Shown here piece after piece: positions 47,501 through 57,830 of a stretch of 64,000 bases of DNA. Below the pieces are notes generated by a model, which worked only from the letters and a program-made list of their open reading frames with translations, was not told where the DNA came from and ran no database searches. Source of the DNA: Coffea arabica. Lineage: Eukaryota > Streptophyta > Magnoliopsida > Gentianales > Rubiaceae. The position numbers and the translations under genes were made by a program. Positions within the stretch are counted from its first letter, which is position 1, and each line of letters opens with the position of its first letter. The DNA is taken from assembly GCF_036785885.1 (NCBI RefSeq), contig NC_092326.1, positions 38,154,287 to 38,218,286 on the forward strand. The letters are read 5' to 3'.

Positions 47501-48720
47501 CACTGAAGATTTTGCTTAATCTGAATAGGTTGGTAACCGGAAGCTGTTGACTGAGAGTGGGGTTGTTATACCTAATCATGCAGAAAATTTTGTTGTGGAG
47601 TTGGAAGAAAGTGCAAAAACTGGCATCCTTGTTGCCTATAATAATGTTCTTGTTGGTGTCATTGGTATAGCGGATCCGTTAAAGAGGGAAGCTACTGTAG
47701 TCATTGAGGGCCTAAAGAAAATGGGCGTCTGTCCTGTTATGGTTACTGGTGATAATTGGAGAACTGCTCGAGCTGTTGCCAAGGAGGTTTGTCTTTTATT
47801 TAATCTCTCTAATGTACTTACACAGGTTAATGCGGGGACATTTGTAGCAATTACAAGACAATAATAGTCCCCATTTGCAGTTATGCGGTTCTTAATTTTC
47901 TGCTTTTTCTTTTTTCTTAAAGGCCTCTGCTTTTTTCCTCCAAATGGGGACTATTATTGTCTTATCAGTTCATGGCATAAAAAATCTTGACTAAACTTGC
48001 ATTACTAAAGCTGGCATCAACTTGAGAGTGTATTACATGTAGACCATTTATTGAAGCTTTTTTTTTTCCTTGGGGAAATTGGCATTTTTTTGCAGCAAAT
48101 ATTGGAGAAAATATATATAAAAACATCCCATGAATGAATTATTGGTCCATGGGATCCAATCTTGTCAACCCTCTTGCTCACTACTCAAATCACACTTTTA
48201 TGTATCAACAGTAAGGTGGAATGCTTCTCGTGTTGCATTGCAGGTTGGTATCCAGGATGTAAGGGCAGAGGTGATGCCCGCAGGAAAAGCTGATGTTATC
48301 CATTCATTCCAGAAAGGTGGAAGTGTAGTAGCAATGGTTGGTGATGGAATAAATGATTCGCCTGCATTAGCAGCCGCTGATGTTGGCATGGCCATTGGAG
48401 CAGGAACTGATATTGCAATAGAGGCTGCTGACTTCGTGTTGATGAGGAATAATTTAGAAGATGTCATCACAGCTATTGATCTCTCTAGAAAGACATTCTC
48501 ACGCATTCGTTTGAATTATGTCTTCGCCATGGCTTACAATGTGGTTGCTATACCTGTTGCTGCTGGGGTTTTCTTTCCTTGGTTAAGAATCACGTTGCCA
48601 CCCTGGTTAGCTGGTGCATGCATGGCTCTTTCATCAGTAAGTGTTGTATGTTCTTCTTTACTCCTCAGGAGGTACAGAACGCCAAGACTTACTACCATAC
48701 TGGAGATAACCATTGAGTAG
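41591..48720 (+). CDS. HMA7: Copper-transporting P1B-type ATPase RAN1/HMA7
   Basis: ATP-driven Cu+ pump of the endomembrane system; RAN1 loads copper into ethylene receptors (family knowledge). Exons: 41591-41890, 42880-43494, 44140-44569, 44731-45056, 46219-46277, 46391-46733, 47187-47390, 47529-47786, 48244-48720; all GT-AG and phase-consistent, 1003 aa (Arabidopsis RAN1: 1001). The start shares the family's Met-Ala-Pro and Leu-Gln-Leu-Thr. Two metal-binding domains carry Met-Thr-Cys-Ala-Ala-Cys (Cys61/64, Cys143/146); a third (about 206-275) lacks the CxxC, as in RAN1. Then come membrane helices, Thr-Gly-Glu at 496-498, Cys-Pro-Cys at 613-615 (ion site), Asp657-Lys-Thr-Gly-Thr (phosphorylated Asp), His696-Pro697, Thr-Gly-Asp-Asn 832-835, Gly-Asp-Gly-x-Asn-Asp-x-Pro 878-885, and a final helix pair. 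Oddity: Ser501 where the actuator loop usually has Pro after Thr-Gly-Glu. Intron 4 holds a SINE; intron 8 a perfect hairpin. Confidence 0.96.
45715..45820 (+). mobile_element. tRNA-derived SINE in intron 4 of HMA7
   Basis: Flanked by a perfect 14-bp direct repeat, AATCCATTTGATAG (45701-45714 and 45820-45833). Box A-like TAGCCCAGTAGCCAGG (about 45712-45727) and box B GGTTCGAATCC (45765-45775) are about 38 bp apart. The 3' end is a short A run. The perfect target duplication indicates recent retroposition in the sense orientation of the gene, well away from the splice sites. Confidence 0.85.
47856..47962. repeat. Perfect 21-bp inverted repeat in intron 8 of HMA7
   Basis: AGACAATAATAGTCCCCATT (47856 onward, 21 bp in all) is exactly inverted at 47942-47962, with a 65-bp pyrimidine-rich spacer. 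It may be a tiny MITE or an RNA hairpin in the pre-mRNA. No target duplication seen. Confidence 0.85.
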
Positions 48721-48782
48721 AGATCAGACCGTTGTTATCAAAGTGGAGATTGTTTCTACATTGGTTATAAATGAAATTGCCG

Positions 48783-48903
48783 GCCCTGATTAGCTGGTGC
48801 ATGAAAGGATCTTTGGTCGGTTAAAAGAGTGTTGTATGTCCTTTGCTGCTGAGTTACAGAAGCCTGGGACTCGCAACCATACTGGAAATAGCCATTCCAT
48901 GGA
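48783..48903 (+). repeat. Partial duplication of the HMA7 last-exon end
   Basis: CCTGATTAGCTGGTGCATGA, then TCTTTGGTCGGTTAAAAGAG and TGTTGTATGTCCTTTGCTGC, echo the coding stretch 48601-48700 (GGTTAGCTGGTGCATGCATG, AGTGTTGTATGTTCTTCTTT). The later parts GTTACAGAAGCC and CATACTGGAAATAGCCATT mirror GGTACAGAACGCC and CATACTGGAGATAACCATT. It is a diverged, non-coding tandem copy of about 120 bp directly downstream of the stop codon. Confidence 0.75.
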
Positions 48904-49344
48904 TTGTTCCAATGGAGGCAAAATGAAGATAGAATTAGGTGCTAACTGCATAAGTTTCTAAAGTGAGTTCCCGATTGACTCGCGGAGGGTACGCTGCTCA
49001 GTTTTGTACATTCCTTCACCTTCCTTTTTTTTTTTTTTCTCCTCCTTTCACACAGTGTATTTTTGCTACACTGTAAATGTCGAGTGCTGTATCATGGCCT
49101 AAGGCTCTTTTCTTTTTGTAAAACTGTGCATTAGTGCAAGAAATTTGAATCAGGTGTCTGCGTCTGTGTCTGTATTCTGTGTATATGAGCTTGTTAACGT
49201 ATCCGTACCGGAGGAAGTGGCCCTGGATTTTGGCATCATGTACTTTACTTAGTTATTTGTGGTATGAATTTTACGTCCAAAATTGCTTGATCAACTGTAA
49301 ATCAACTGAGAAAGACATATACAGATTAATCACATATTGGCTCT

Positions 49345-49975
49345 GTTTGAATTAACTGTTTTTGCGGGTATTTTTTAAAAATATTGCTATAATTGTGTGT
49401 ATGAAAATTTTTTACTGTATATATTTTTTGAATTGTTTTTAGAGGTATTTTTTAAAATATATTTTGAGATATTTTTATAATTTATAAATTTTTTTTAAGC
49501 TTTTACATCATCCACCACAACCCCCTCGCTCCTCCTTTCCCCTCTCTCCTTTCTCTTTCCTCCCCCTCCTACTCCTCCTCCCTCTTTCCTCTCCCTTCAC
49601 CCCACTCCCTTTCTTTTCCTGAACTCCAAACTCCTTGCCCACTCGCGGGGGGTGGCTGCGACTTCTTGATCGCTACCAAAAAGGTCACGACCAAAAGCCA
49701 TGAGTCACAGCTTTTGGCAGCAATCTTTTGGTCACGATCAAATTTGGTCATGACCAGTAAGGTTGAGGTCAGTGAAGAGGAGGGGGAATTGGGGAGTGGG
49801 GAAAGGGAATGGAGGACGAGGAAGGTGAGAGAGGAGGAAGAAAGGAGGAGAGAAGGAGGAAAGATGGGGGGAGAGAGAGAAGTGAGGAGGGAGGGTCGTA
49901 GGTGTGGTGGCGGAAAGTGATGGGTGACGGTGGTGGTGGTTTTTTTTTTTTTTTTTTTTTTTTATATTGAGAGTT
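49345..49975. mobile_element. Polypyrimidine/polypurine inverted element
   Basis: An A+T-rich left part (GGCTCTGTTTGAATTAACTG, ACTGTATATATTTTTTGAA) is followed by a C/T tract (about 49510-49620), a middle with GGTCACGACCAAAAG and CTTTTGGTCACGATC in inverted relation, then a G/A tract (about 49780-49920) and a T run of 28. It resembles the cores at 771 and 13069 in style but not in sequence. Probably another non-autonomous element; the right border is unclear. Confidence 0.5.
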
Positions 49976-50737
49976 GTTTTTAATATATGAGTTAATGTTT
50001 CCTACATCTACTTTATACTGACGGCTCACCATATTGTATCAACTCGTTAATAAAAATTGACAACCTGTTATAACCCGTAATCATTATCTATTACCAAAGA
50101 TTTTATTTCATGTTAATTACTGTCACAAGACAAAAGATTTGCCCCTTCCAAAGAGACCAAAAGTTTGAAGGACTTGAACACAAAAGAAATGGAGACTGTA
50201 GGAGGTGATCAAATTGTTAGATCATGTGTATTTATCATCGTCTCTGCTTGTCTGCACAGTTAGGACTTCAATCTTCACAAGCCGATCGAAGGGCAATTTA
50301 TTGACTGCTATTTATAGGTATCCTTAAATTAGTAATACCGGTAGACAAGGCCAAAATGTTTAGGAAGAAGAGGACAGTGAAGAATCAAGAAACGTGTTTT
50401 TCCAGGGTTGAAAAGGATCTTGTACATGATGGCGATTTTGTTGAACAACGACCGTAGCTTTGTCAGTATAGGGTCGTCGGTTGATTCTGCGTCAAAATTG
50501 GCAACTCTAAACACAAAAAAAAGGGGAAAAACATGGAAATTGCAATGGGTTCTCAGCTTTTCCCGTAATCACTGATCAGCCCCTTCTACATCTCATCGTT
50601 TATGAAAAATTTCATCTTGGAGTGTTTATGGACAATTTGTTTTACTTGGCAAGTTCTTTTACATACATATATGAGAGTTCACGATAACTCACGGGATCAA
50701 AACGTGAACACCAAACTATAAAGGTTGGAATTCAGTC

Positions 50738-50875
50738 TTTTTTGGATTGCAATTTTCTGTAGTCATTTTTCGTCAGTATATATTTTTTAATTATTTTTTA
50801 TTTCATATATATTAAATTATTGTAATATAATTTATTTTTTTTATAAAAATTTCTAAAAATAGCAATCTAAACGGT
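50738..50875. mobile_element. MITE related to 37977-38122
   Basis: The left part TTTGGATTGCAATTTTCTGT and the right part AATAGCAATCTAAACGGT are inverted partners. The interior shares TTTATTTCATATATATTAAAT with the member at 40721. Non-coding. Confidence 0.6.
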
Positions 50876-51569
50876 ATATTTTTCTATATCAAATTAATGT
50901 ACGGCACGTTTTTACCATCGTGAGATACGACTACTGGCAAAAATTTTCCGCCACCCCAAATATTTGATATTGAAGACCAGATACGATGGCCTGACATCTG
51001 CAAAGAAAATGCCGCATTGTGAAACGTGAACTAAACTGATAATTGCTGTGGTTGGGAAGATGACTAACATAAATCCGTGCCCGTAACTTCATAGCTACAA
51101 ATGAATTCGGTTTTCCCACCTACCATCTTTTACTCAGAATTTGACCGACAAAGAAAAGAAAATTCTGGGCCTTGGCATTATTCTGCTGTTGAACAAGGCT
51201 ATTACAAAAGTCTATTATGTTCTTTTACAGTTAGGACTACTAAACTTTTGTTAAGGGTCACAGCACTAATATTCACTAAAATTTCGTTCAACTTCTGAAT
51301 AGCCATTTGTGTCCTTAACAAATAGTAGTAATTGGAAAAGGGTCACAAACTTTCCACAAGTAAGATAGATGGACCAATTCAAGGAGGAAACCATCATTTA
51401 TCTCAGGTTCCAGAACCCCCTTTCCATAAGATAGAAAGTAACCATGACCAACTTAGAGGTCATACTTTTGCAATCTTACTTATTAGCATAAACCATAAAC
51501 TACTCCTATCCTATGGGTAAAGCTTACTAGTAGATATCTGTCTGTCTTAAGCAGGTTTAGTTTTGAACG

Positions 51570-51793
51570 TAGGACCCGTTTTGGCAAATAAGTTTTTTGG
51601 GTGTCTGTCTAAAATTTTACGGTAATTTATTGTAGAAGTTGTAGAAAAATTTTTTTAAAATGTGTAAATTTTTTTTTTTAATATTTTGTAGTGTATAGTT
51701 TAAAAAATTTGAGAAATTTTTTGAAATTACAAGTTGTTAAAAAAGCTTGTAACGGACAAATTTGATCAAAAACTTGTTTGTCAAACAGGCTCG
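51570..51793. mobile_element. TIR element, short form (copy E)
   Basis: Starts near CCCGTTTTGGCAAATAAG and ends AAAACTTGTTTGTCAAACAG, inverted partners. The interior matches copies B and F (CTAAAATTTTACGGTAATTT, TTTGTAGTGTATAGTTTAAA). No core insertion; about 224 bp. Confidence 0.7.
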
Positions 51794-54060
51794 CAGACTT
51801 TACTCTCAATCAACAGTTAAAATTAATTACTCCATAATACAACAGATTTTTGTCCTTTGTGCACGAGCCCTCTTTTCTTCTAGCTTTAAGCAAATCATTT
51901 GTTAATGTGGCACCGGAACCAGTCGGGTTAACCATGGAGACTAAAATACTGAACTAGTAGATTCCTTTATTTACAGGGTTCAGAGTATTTTGTACGAGCA
52001 AAGAGTTTCCACGCTCAGGTACCATAGACTAGTAGTCTGCTGGACTCAGTTAAATTGCTTGACGTGATTTGTGGTGGAAACGTGTATATGAATTGACTGT
52101 AGTTTACAGAAGCCAGGGAAGACTGCCATCGATTTTGATGGCTAGCAAGAATGAGAATCAGATTGAAGCTTGATTTTGATGGCTAACAAACAAGATATAT
52201 ATTCTTTCCTGCCCTGTTAAAATTAAAAAGCGACCCATAGAAACCCTCTGGGACAGTGACGATATTTTTACGGTTTCTTATGTCAAAAGAAAACAAAACA
52301 CTTGACATAATCACATAGGAAGATATTGTAGAAAACTCTCCGGTCAATAAAATAGATTGAGTAGCAAGACAGGCTTGGCGAAATTGGTCATTTTCCTAGT
52401 TAATGAGACAAGGTTCCAGCATACATGTGTGTGAAAAAGGATGCTACATTTGCTGGGATTTGATGACTTGACATTTTACAGAGTGATGTCTAGCAGCTGC
52501 ACGGCAGTTGACTTGGGGTCCTCTGTGCCTATCACGCACACAAACAAAGCATGTGCATTAGCAGACTAATTCAACCTTTCTTTTTTTTACCGTAAGTTAA
52601 ACGATCAAGTATTTCGTGTAAAGAGTTTCTTTATAGTGATAGATTTAGATCATGTCACGCCACGTATATATTTGAAAGTTAAACCTCAAGGGGTTTAGTA
52701 TAGTTAAATGGCATAGTTATAAGTTGATGATGAGTGGTAAAACTCGGGAGGCTCGCAGTCAAAGTATTGGGGCTATGTGGAAATGAATAGTAGAGCGAAA
52801 GAATGCCAAATTTGACCTGGTCATGCACTATAAACAATGGTGATCTATTATTATTGTTTGTAAAGATTGGTGGTCTCGAAAAAGGAAAAACTCTTAATGA
52901 AATGGAATAAGATCAAGCGTGCATGGGAGAACCAAAAAGGACATAATTTGGCACCATATAGGACTGATCCGGCCGAATCAATTTTCATTTTGCAAGAAAG
53001 CAGAATTGGCAAAAGAAAGAATTTATACGAAAGAAAGATCATTGGCAAGTTTGTCAGTCACAGTTACCTCTAGCATTTACCAAAACCACACAACTGAGTC
53101 TTCTTACTTGTTAATGGAGATTGGGATTAATTAAAGCAGCATACACTAACTACATAAGCTCAAAAAGCCATCAGAGAGAGAGAGGAAGGGAAGCCGGCTG
53201 AGGGTCTGTGCAGCCAAATAATTCACCAGTTTGGTGTGGCTTCATGGTTGAGCAAGTGGAGAATGTGTATGCAGAATAAATGCACAGAAAAGGGCAGGCA
53301 AAAAGCCACCAGAGAGATAAGATGTTGATTATTATTGTCCTCTCCTTGTGGATTCTTACTTGGAAACTTCTCCATGTGGTTGCTATGTGCACTAAAATAA
53401 AGGCATCATACTCTTTAGTGTTGAAACTCCCGTTTTGATGCACAAAATACATTGATTGAAAATCTGGTTCTCCTGGTAAAATTTTCTACTAGGGTACGTA
53501 TACCCTCTATTTCCTAGAGTATTTGTGTGTGATAAATTATTTTTTATCTTAACTGAGGGTAGAATAGCTGGTGCCGGTGAACACAAGTTATAATGGAATA
53601 ACTGGTTCCTAATGATACAAGAACAAGTCTCCATAGAAAATTCTGCCATGTGAACCTGTTTTTCTTTTTCCATTGACCTATCCTTCACCCAAGAAACCAC
53701 ATTAGTGACAAATTACACCCCTATTTACGTCCTACTAGATATTGTTAAAAGAAAACACAAATTAGATATACTTGTGCAGATGGAATAAAAGTAAGCAGCA
53801 TAAACAAATAGACAACATTGTATAGTAAAAGATCTCATGATGGCGTTACTTGTGTACTTCATTGATAAATAGGCTAAGGGCGTGAAAGACGCAAAGATCA
53901 CAAAACGTCACTATTGATCCGCTTTTATCTTAAGATGCAAATGTGGTTCCGCTAAGCACGCTTTGTCCTCGTCAATAGTCGTCATGGAAGATGCCATTTC
54001 CTGGAAGCAGCAGCACGACCTTAGCCATTGGGGGGGTCTATCAGTCTCAATCAAGCAGAT

Positions 54061-54134
54061 GGTCAATAGTGGACGTGTCCATTCTTTTCGTTTGAAAGTT
54101 ATCATCAACCAAATCAAACTTCTGACTCTTGACC
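54061..54134. promoter_or_regulatory. W-box pair upstream of the VQ gene
   Basis: GGTCAA (54061-54066, minus-strand TTGACC) and TTGACC (54129-54134) are WRKY-binding W-boxes within 212 bp of the ATG. A further TTGAC core lies at 53971-53975 (minus). VQ proteins act with WRKY factors, so WRKY feedback control is plausible but only inferred. Confidence 0.4.
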
Positions 54135-54147
54135 CAAAGTTCCTTTG

Positions 54148-54155
54148 TATTTAAA
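54148..54155 (+). promoter_or_regulatory. Probable TATA box of the VQ gene
   Basis: TATTTAAA sits 118 bp before the ATG, downstream of the W-boxes. It fits a plant core promoter. Confidence 0.4.
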
Positions 54156-54272
54156 GGAATGAAGCTCATGAGGTAGGTTTCCAGCTCAATCAATCTATTG
54201 ATCAAGCTCATTTACACTGACAGAAACATATAGAATAGAGCCCACAAGAAAATTTGTATAAGAACAAGAAAC

Positions 54273-54890
54273 ATGAGCCAAGCACTAGTTCCAAACTCTA
54301 TTGAGTGGCTAGAAAGCTACTACCAACAAGAAGCAGTTGATGACTGCGAAGTTCCCTTTGGAGGGATTTCTGATTCCATTTCAGATCACAGCACGAGTTT
54401 TGGTGAGGATTTCTTCCCTGGCTCTGATACCATGTTGACGACATCTTCAGTTACTGAAGATAGCATTTTTGGCCGTGATAACTCGCGGACTACAAATGCT
54501 ACTATCCCTGTATTCACACCTGAAAACTCAAGTCCAGTGTGTAACGATTTGAGCCCAAAAGCTACTATAGCGAAGCAGGTGAAGAGGCGGTCAAGAGCTT
54601 CCAGGCGGACCCCAACAACTCTCCTGAACGCTAGCATCAAGAATTTCCGGACTCTTGTGCAGCAGTACACCGGTTGCCACAGCGGAGTTTCTGCAGTAAA
54701 GAGTGGAAAAGGGCCAATTACCTTGAGCTTTGGAGGCCCCTCATCATGCCAGCAGAATGATTTTCCTGCAACTTCACTTGTGACTTCTTTCGGCCATGGT
54801 GGTTACTATCATACTGATGAGCAGGCTCAGTTTCAAGAGAATCAACTGCACTACCATCAGCAGCATCTAGGTAATCTTGGGTGGCGATGA
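54273..54890 (+). CDS. VQ motif-containing protein (VQ22/JAV1-like)
   Basis: Nuclear transcriptional cofactor of the VQ family, partner of WRKY factors; the related JAV1/VQ22 restrains jasmonate defence (family knowledge). Intronless, 205 aa, as most VQ genes are. The motif Phe-Arg-Thr-Leu-Val-Gln-Gln-Tyr-Thr-Gly lies at residues about 129-138, preceded by a basic stretch (Lys-Arg-Arg-Ser-Arg-Ala-Ser-Arg-Arg) and Thr-Pro-Thr-Thr-Leu, the arrangement seen in VQ22-like members. The N-terminal half is acidic and Ser/Thr-rich, and the C-terminus is Gln/His-rich. ATG 54273 is the first in frame. Possible TATA box and W-boxes lie upstream. Assignment to VQ22 rather than a neighbouring clade is tentative. 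Confidence 0.88.
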   Translation: MSQALVPNSIEWLESYYQQEAVDDCEVPFGGISDSISDHSTSFGEDFFPGSDTMLTTSSVTEDSIFGRDNSRTTNATIPVFTPENSSPVCNDLSPKATIAKQVKRRSRASRRTPTTLLNASIKNFRTLVQQYTGCHSGVSAVKSGKGPITLSFGGPSSCQQNDFPATSLVTSFGHGGYYHTDEQAQFQENQLHYHQQHLGNLGWR

Positions 54891-56194
54891 TAGGCATGTA
54901 GCTAGGCCCATGGAGTTCATGATCTTGCCTGTTTATTACAGTATTATCTCTTCCAATTGGTAATATTAGCTGCTATTCCTAGCTAGTTCATGACTGATGT
55001 ATTTTGTTATTCTTGCTTCACCTTTCTAGCTTCTAGTAGTAGTAGTGGTGCAGTACAAATTTCTCCTGTTGATGATAATATAGTTGAATGTGGGCTCAAC
55101 ATACACAGCCTGAAGGATTAGGTTGGTGTTTGGTGAATATTCAGAATAAGAGATTCGTATTGTTGTATTTGTAAGGATATAACTAAGGCTTTTGGCTTTA
55201 ATTGAATTGTCACATATTTTGGGCATATCTGTGAAATTTTGTTCATCATAAACAACATAAAAGTCCCAAGCCTCAGTATTACAACAATTGATCAATAGTC
55301 ATGTACTTAATTTTGCTTTTAGCAGAACTTCTGCATGTGTAATTCGGTTTTCAGTTTGGAATCTGAAAGAAACCAAATCGGCCAGATTGGTCTTGTTGTG
55401 GTCTTATGGGTAAACAACGGAAATTAAGCCAAGAGAATCCAAATCCTGAGCAAAATAGTGTAAATAATTATCAACCAAGGGGACAATGAAACAAGGCTGA
55501 GGATACTTTGTAATTGCTAAGCATAGATCACGATTTCAAATCATCATAAAGTTAGATGAAAAACTATTATTGATCTCCTTTACAAAAAAAAAAAAAGACA
55601 ACCTGATTGGAGAAGCTGAAGGTAAACGAAGAACAGGATTAAAAGAACTAAAATAGAATGTATTTAAGAAATTTCCATCATGAAGTAATATTCCGTATTC
55701 ATACTGGTCGCTTTGGTAAGTAGAAGGGGGACGATTATTTCTTTGCCGCTACATCATATGTAGTCTTTGATTCATCAAAACTGCTGGAACATACATCTAG
55801 TCAACGTCAAAATTTGCAACTCAAGATTAAATTGAACAAGAAAAGTTTTTTTTGTGTATCTATTGAAGCAAGATTATAGTTTCCATCAGATACAAGCTAT
55901 GGGGCCTCGGGCCAAATTTGTCCAAGGCAAAGAACTTGAAATGTACGTTGCAGCCTTACCTCAATATTATATTCACATACTGTTCCTATGACTGCAAATG
56001 TTAATTGTGAATTAAGTGATGTTGTCAATCTTTTAGGACAGTGTGACTTAGTCTTGTTTCATGAGGCACAGCTTGAAATCAATATAATGGAATTACTTTT
56101 ATTTCAATGTGAATTTCGGGTTTTTCATCTGGCCATGTTCTTGCCTTTTTTGTCAAAATAAAAGAAAGAAAAAAGAATAAGAAGAACTAATTAT

Positions 56195-56421
56195 TGCAGT
56201 TTAGAAGGTGAGTTTTTTGGGTGTTTGTCTAAAACTTTACTGTAACTTACTGTAGAAATTTTTAGCCAAATTTTGGAACTGTGTTTTTTTTTTTTTGAAT
56301 ATTTTGAAGTGTATAGTTTAAAAACTTTGAAAAGTTTTTTGAGGTCACTGTAGCTAAAGGTGTTAAAAAAAACTTGTAGCAGACAAACTTAGCAAAAAAC
56401 TTGGCTTCCAAACAAGGCCTT
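56195..56421. mobile_element. TIR element, short form (copy F)
   Basis: Left GCAGTTTAGAAGGTGAGTTT and right AAAAAACTTGGCTTCCAAAC are inverted partners. The interior shares CTGTAACTTACTGTAGAA, GAAGTGTATAGTTTAAAAAC and GAGGTCACTGTAGCTAAAG with copy B, its closest relative in this window. Confidence 0.7.
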
Positions 56422-57552
56422 AATGCATTTTCATTGTCCTTGTAATAAGAACTAAGGTTCTATTTAGATTGCATTTTTTAGGAGTTTTTATAGAAGGAAA
56501 TAAGGAGTAATGTGATGTATATGAGATAAAAAGATAATTAGAATACGTGTATGAAGCATATTTACAAAAAATTTCCTAAAAACTCTGAATCCCTGCTAAA
56601 ACCACTCAATTATGTATGGAATATAGCGGTGAAATTGGGGTGAAAGGAATCCAATGCAATTTAAAAAAAAAAAAAAAGCAAATACTATTCCTATAACAGC
56701 ACTTCAAAATTTATACTTCTAATGGATGTCTTTGCAGATTGAATATTTGAAAGATACTTCTTTTCAAGAAGATTAACCAATAAGGAAAATTGCAAATTTT
56801 GTCCCTAGACTTTAGGTCGTGGACCAAAATGCTCCCTTTCTTTTTTTTTTTCCTAAAACAAACTTAGTCTGTCATATTGCAGAATTAAGCCAAATTGGTC
56901 CTTTATGATTTGAAGAAAAACTAATCTAGTCCTTAATAGTCACAATTTTGCTCAAATAGATACTATTCAGTTAACTAAGAAAGCTAAAAGAATACCTAAT
57001 AAATTTAGGTCACAATGGATGAAACAACTCTTATTTGTTAGTTAAAAAGTACTACCAAACGAATTATTTATTAGTTTCAACTAATAGCAACAAAAAAAAA
57101 GTAATCCATGTTTTTTATATTTCTTTATTATCTTCTTTTTGCTTTTTTTTTTTTTGAGTATTAGCTATTCTAAGCCGTATTAGTTCTATAACCTCATAGA
57201 TTATCCTTTCTTGCCTAAACTAGTTAACTTGAAATACGCAATTCGAATACTATTATCGTCCTTTTTTAATTGGTGAAGAAGTCCATGGTTAAGTACTTAA
57301 TCAAAATCATAGGAATTTTCTTTTCTTTTTTTTTCTGGAAGCAATAGGAAGTTGTATTACTAAATTTGTAACTTTACAATTGTTGAGCAAAGGTCCATAT
57401 TGAGCTATATGAAAGTGTCAAAAACACCAAGAATTCCACCATTTCTCATCTTGGATGATGTTTAGAGCATGATTGCTGATCATACTACTTCTATTTCTAT
57501 TGTCATTAGTTGATAGACCAAATGAGCATTTCAAAAACAACTTAGACTGTGG

Positions 57553-57830
57553 ATGCCATGAACAAGCTTATGTCCTTTGCTTTCTTGGTCCTCAATAGTG
57601 CTATGTGCTCTGCTCCACCAGTCCTCATCCTGGCCTCCAGCAGTGCATTCCACCACCTCATGAAGCTCCCCTCTGATCAGTTATACCATGCCATTGTAGT
57701 GGAGCCATGCTTCACCCTTGTTGTGCATGCCTACCAAAAAAAAAAGGGAGAGATGCTCCATAGTTTCAATATCCTCCCCATAGCTCTTACAGACAGGTTC
57801 AACCTTTTTGGTTCTGGAGGAGATTAATTC
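57553..57830 (-). pseudogene. LINE reverse-transcriptase zinc-binding (zf-RVT) remnant
   Basis: Read on the minus strand, about 57800-57690 gives Pro-Val-Cys-Lys ... Glu-Asp-Ile-Glu-Thr-Met-Glu-His-Leu-Pro-Phe-Phe. After a frame change, about 57690-57570 gives Trp-Trp-Asn-Ala-Leu-Leu-Glu-Ala-Arg. This is the pattern of the zf-RVT domain at the end of plant LINE polyproteins (Cys, Glu-Thr-x-Glu-His-Leu-x-Phe, then Trp-Trp). Stops and a frameshift show it is dead. The 90-codon open frame on the plus strand is only its complement. Confidence 0.5.

Larger units (their letters stand above)
48721..54272. other. Intergenic between HMA7 and the VQ gene
   Basis: The first 500 bases are the HMA7 3'UTR and flank; a diverged repeat of its last coding bases appears at about 48780-48900 (GGTTAGCTGGTGCATG versus GATTAGCTGGTGCATG). 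Mobile elements near 49345-49975, 50738-50875 and 51570-51793 are listed separately. No gene found elsewhere. The last 300 bases are the VQ gene promoter. Confidence 0.55.

Noticed and set aside
53160-53450. Possible microRNA precursor
   Set aside because: No match to a known plant miRNA sequence that I recognise and no convincing long hairpin.
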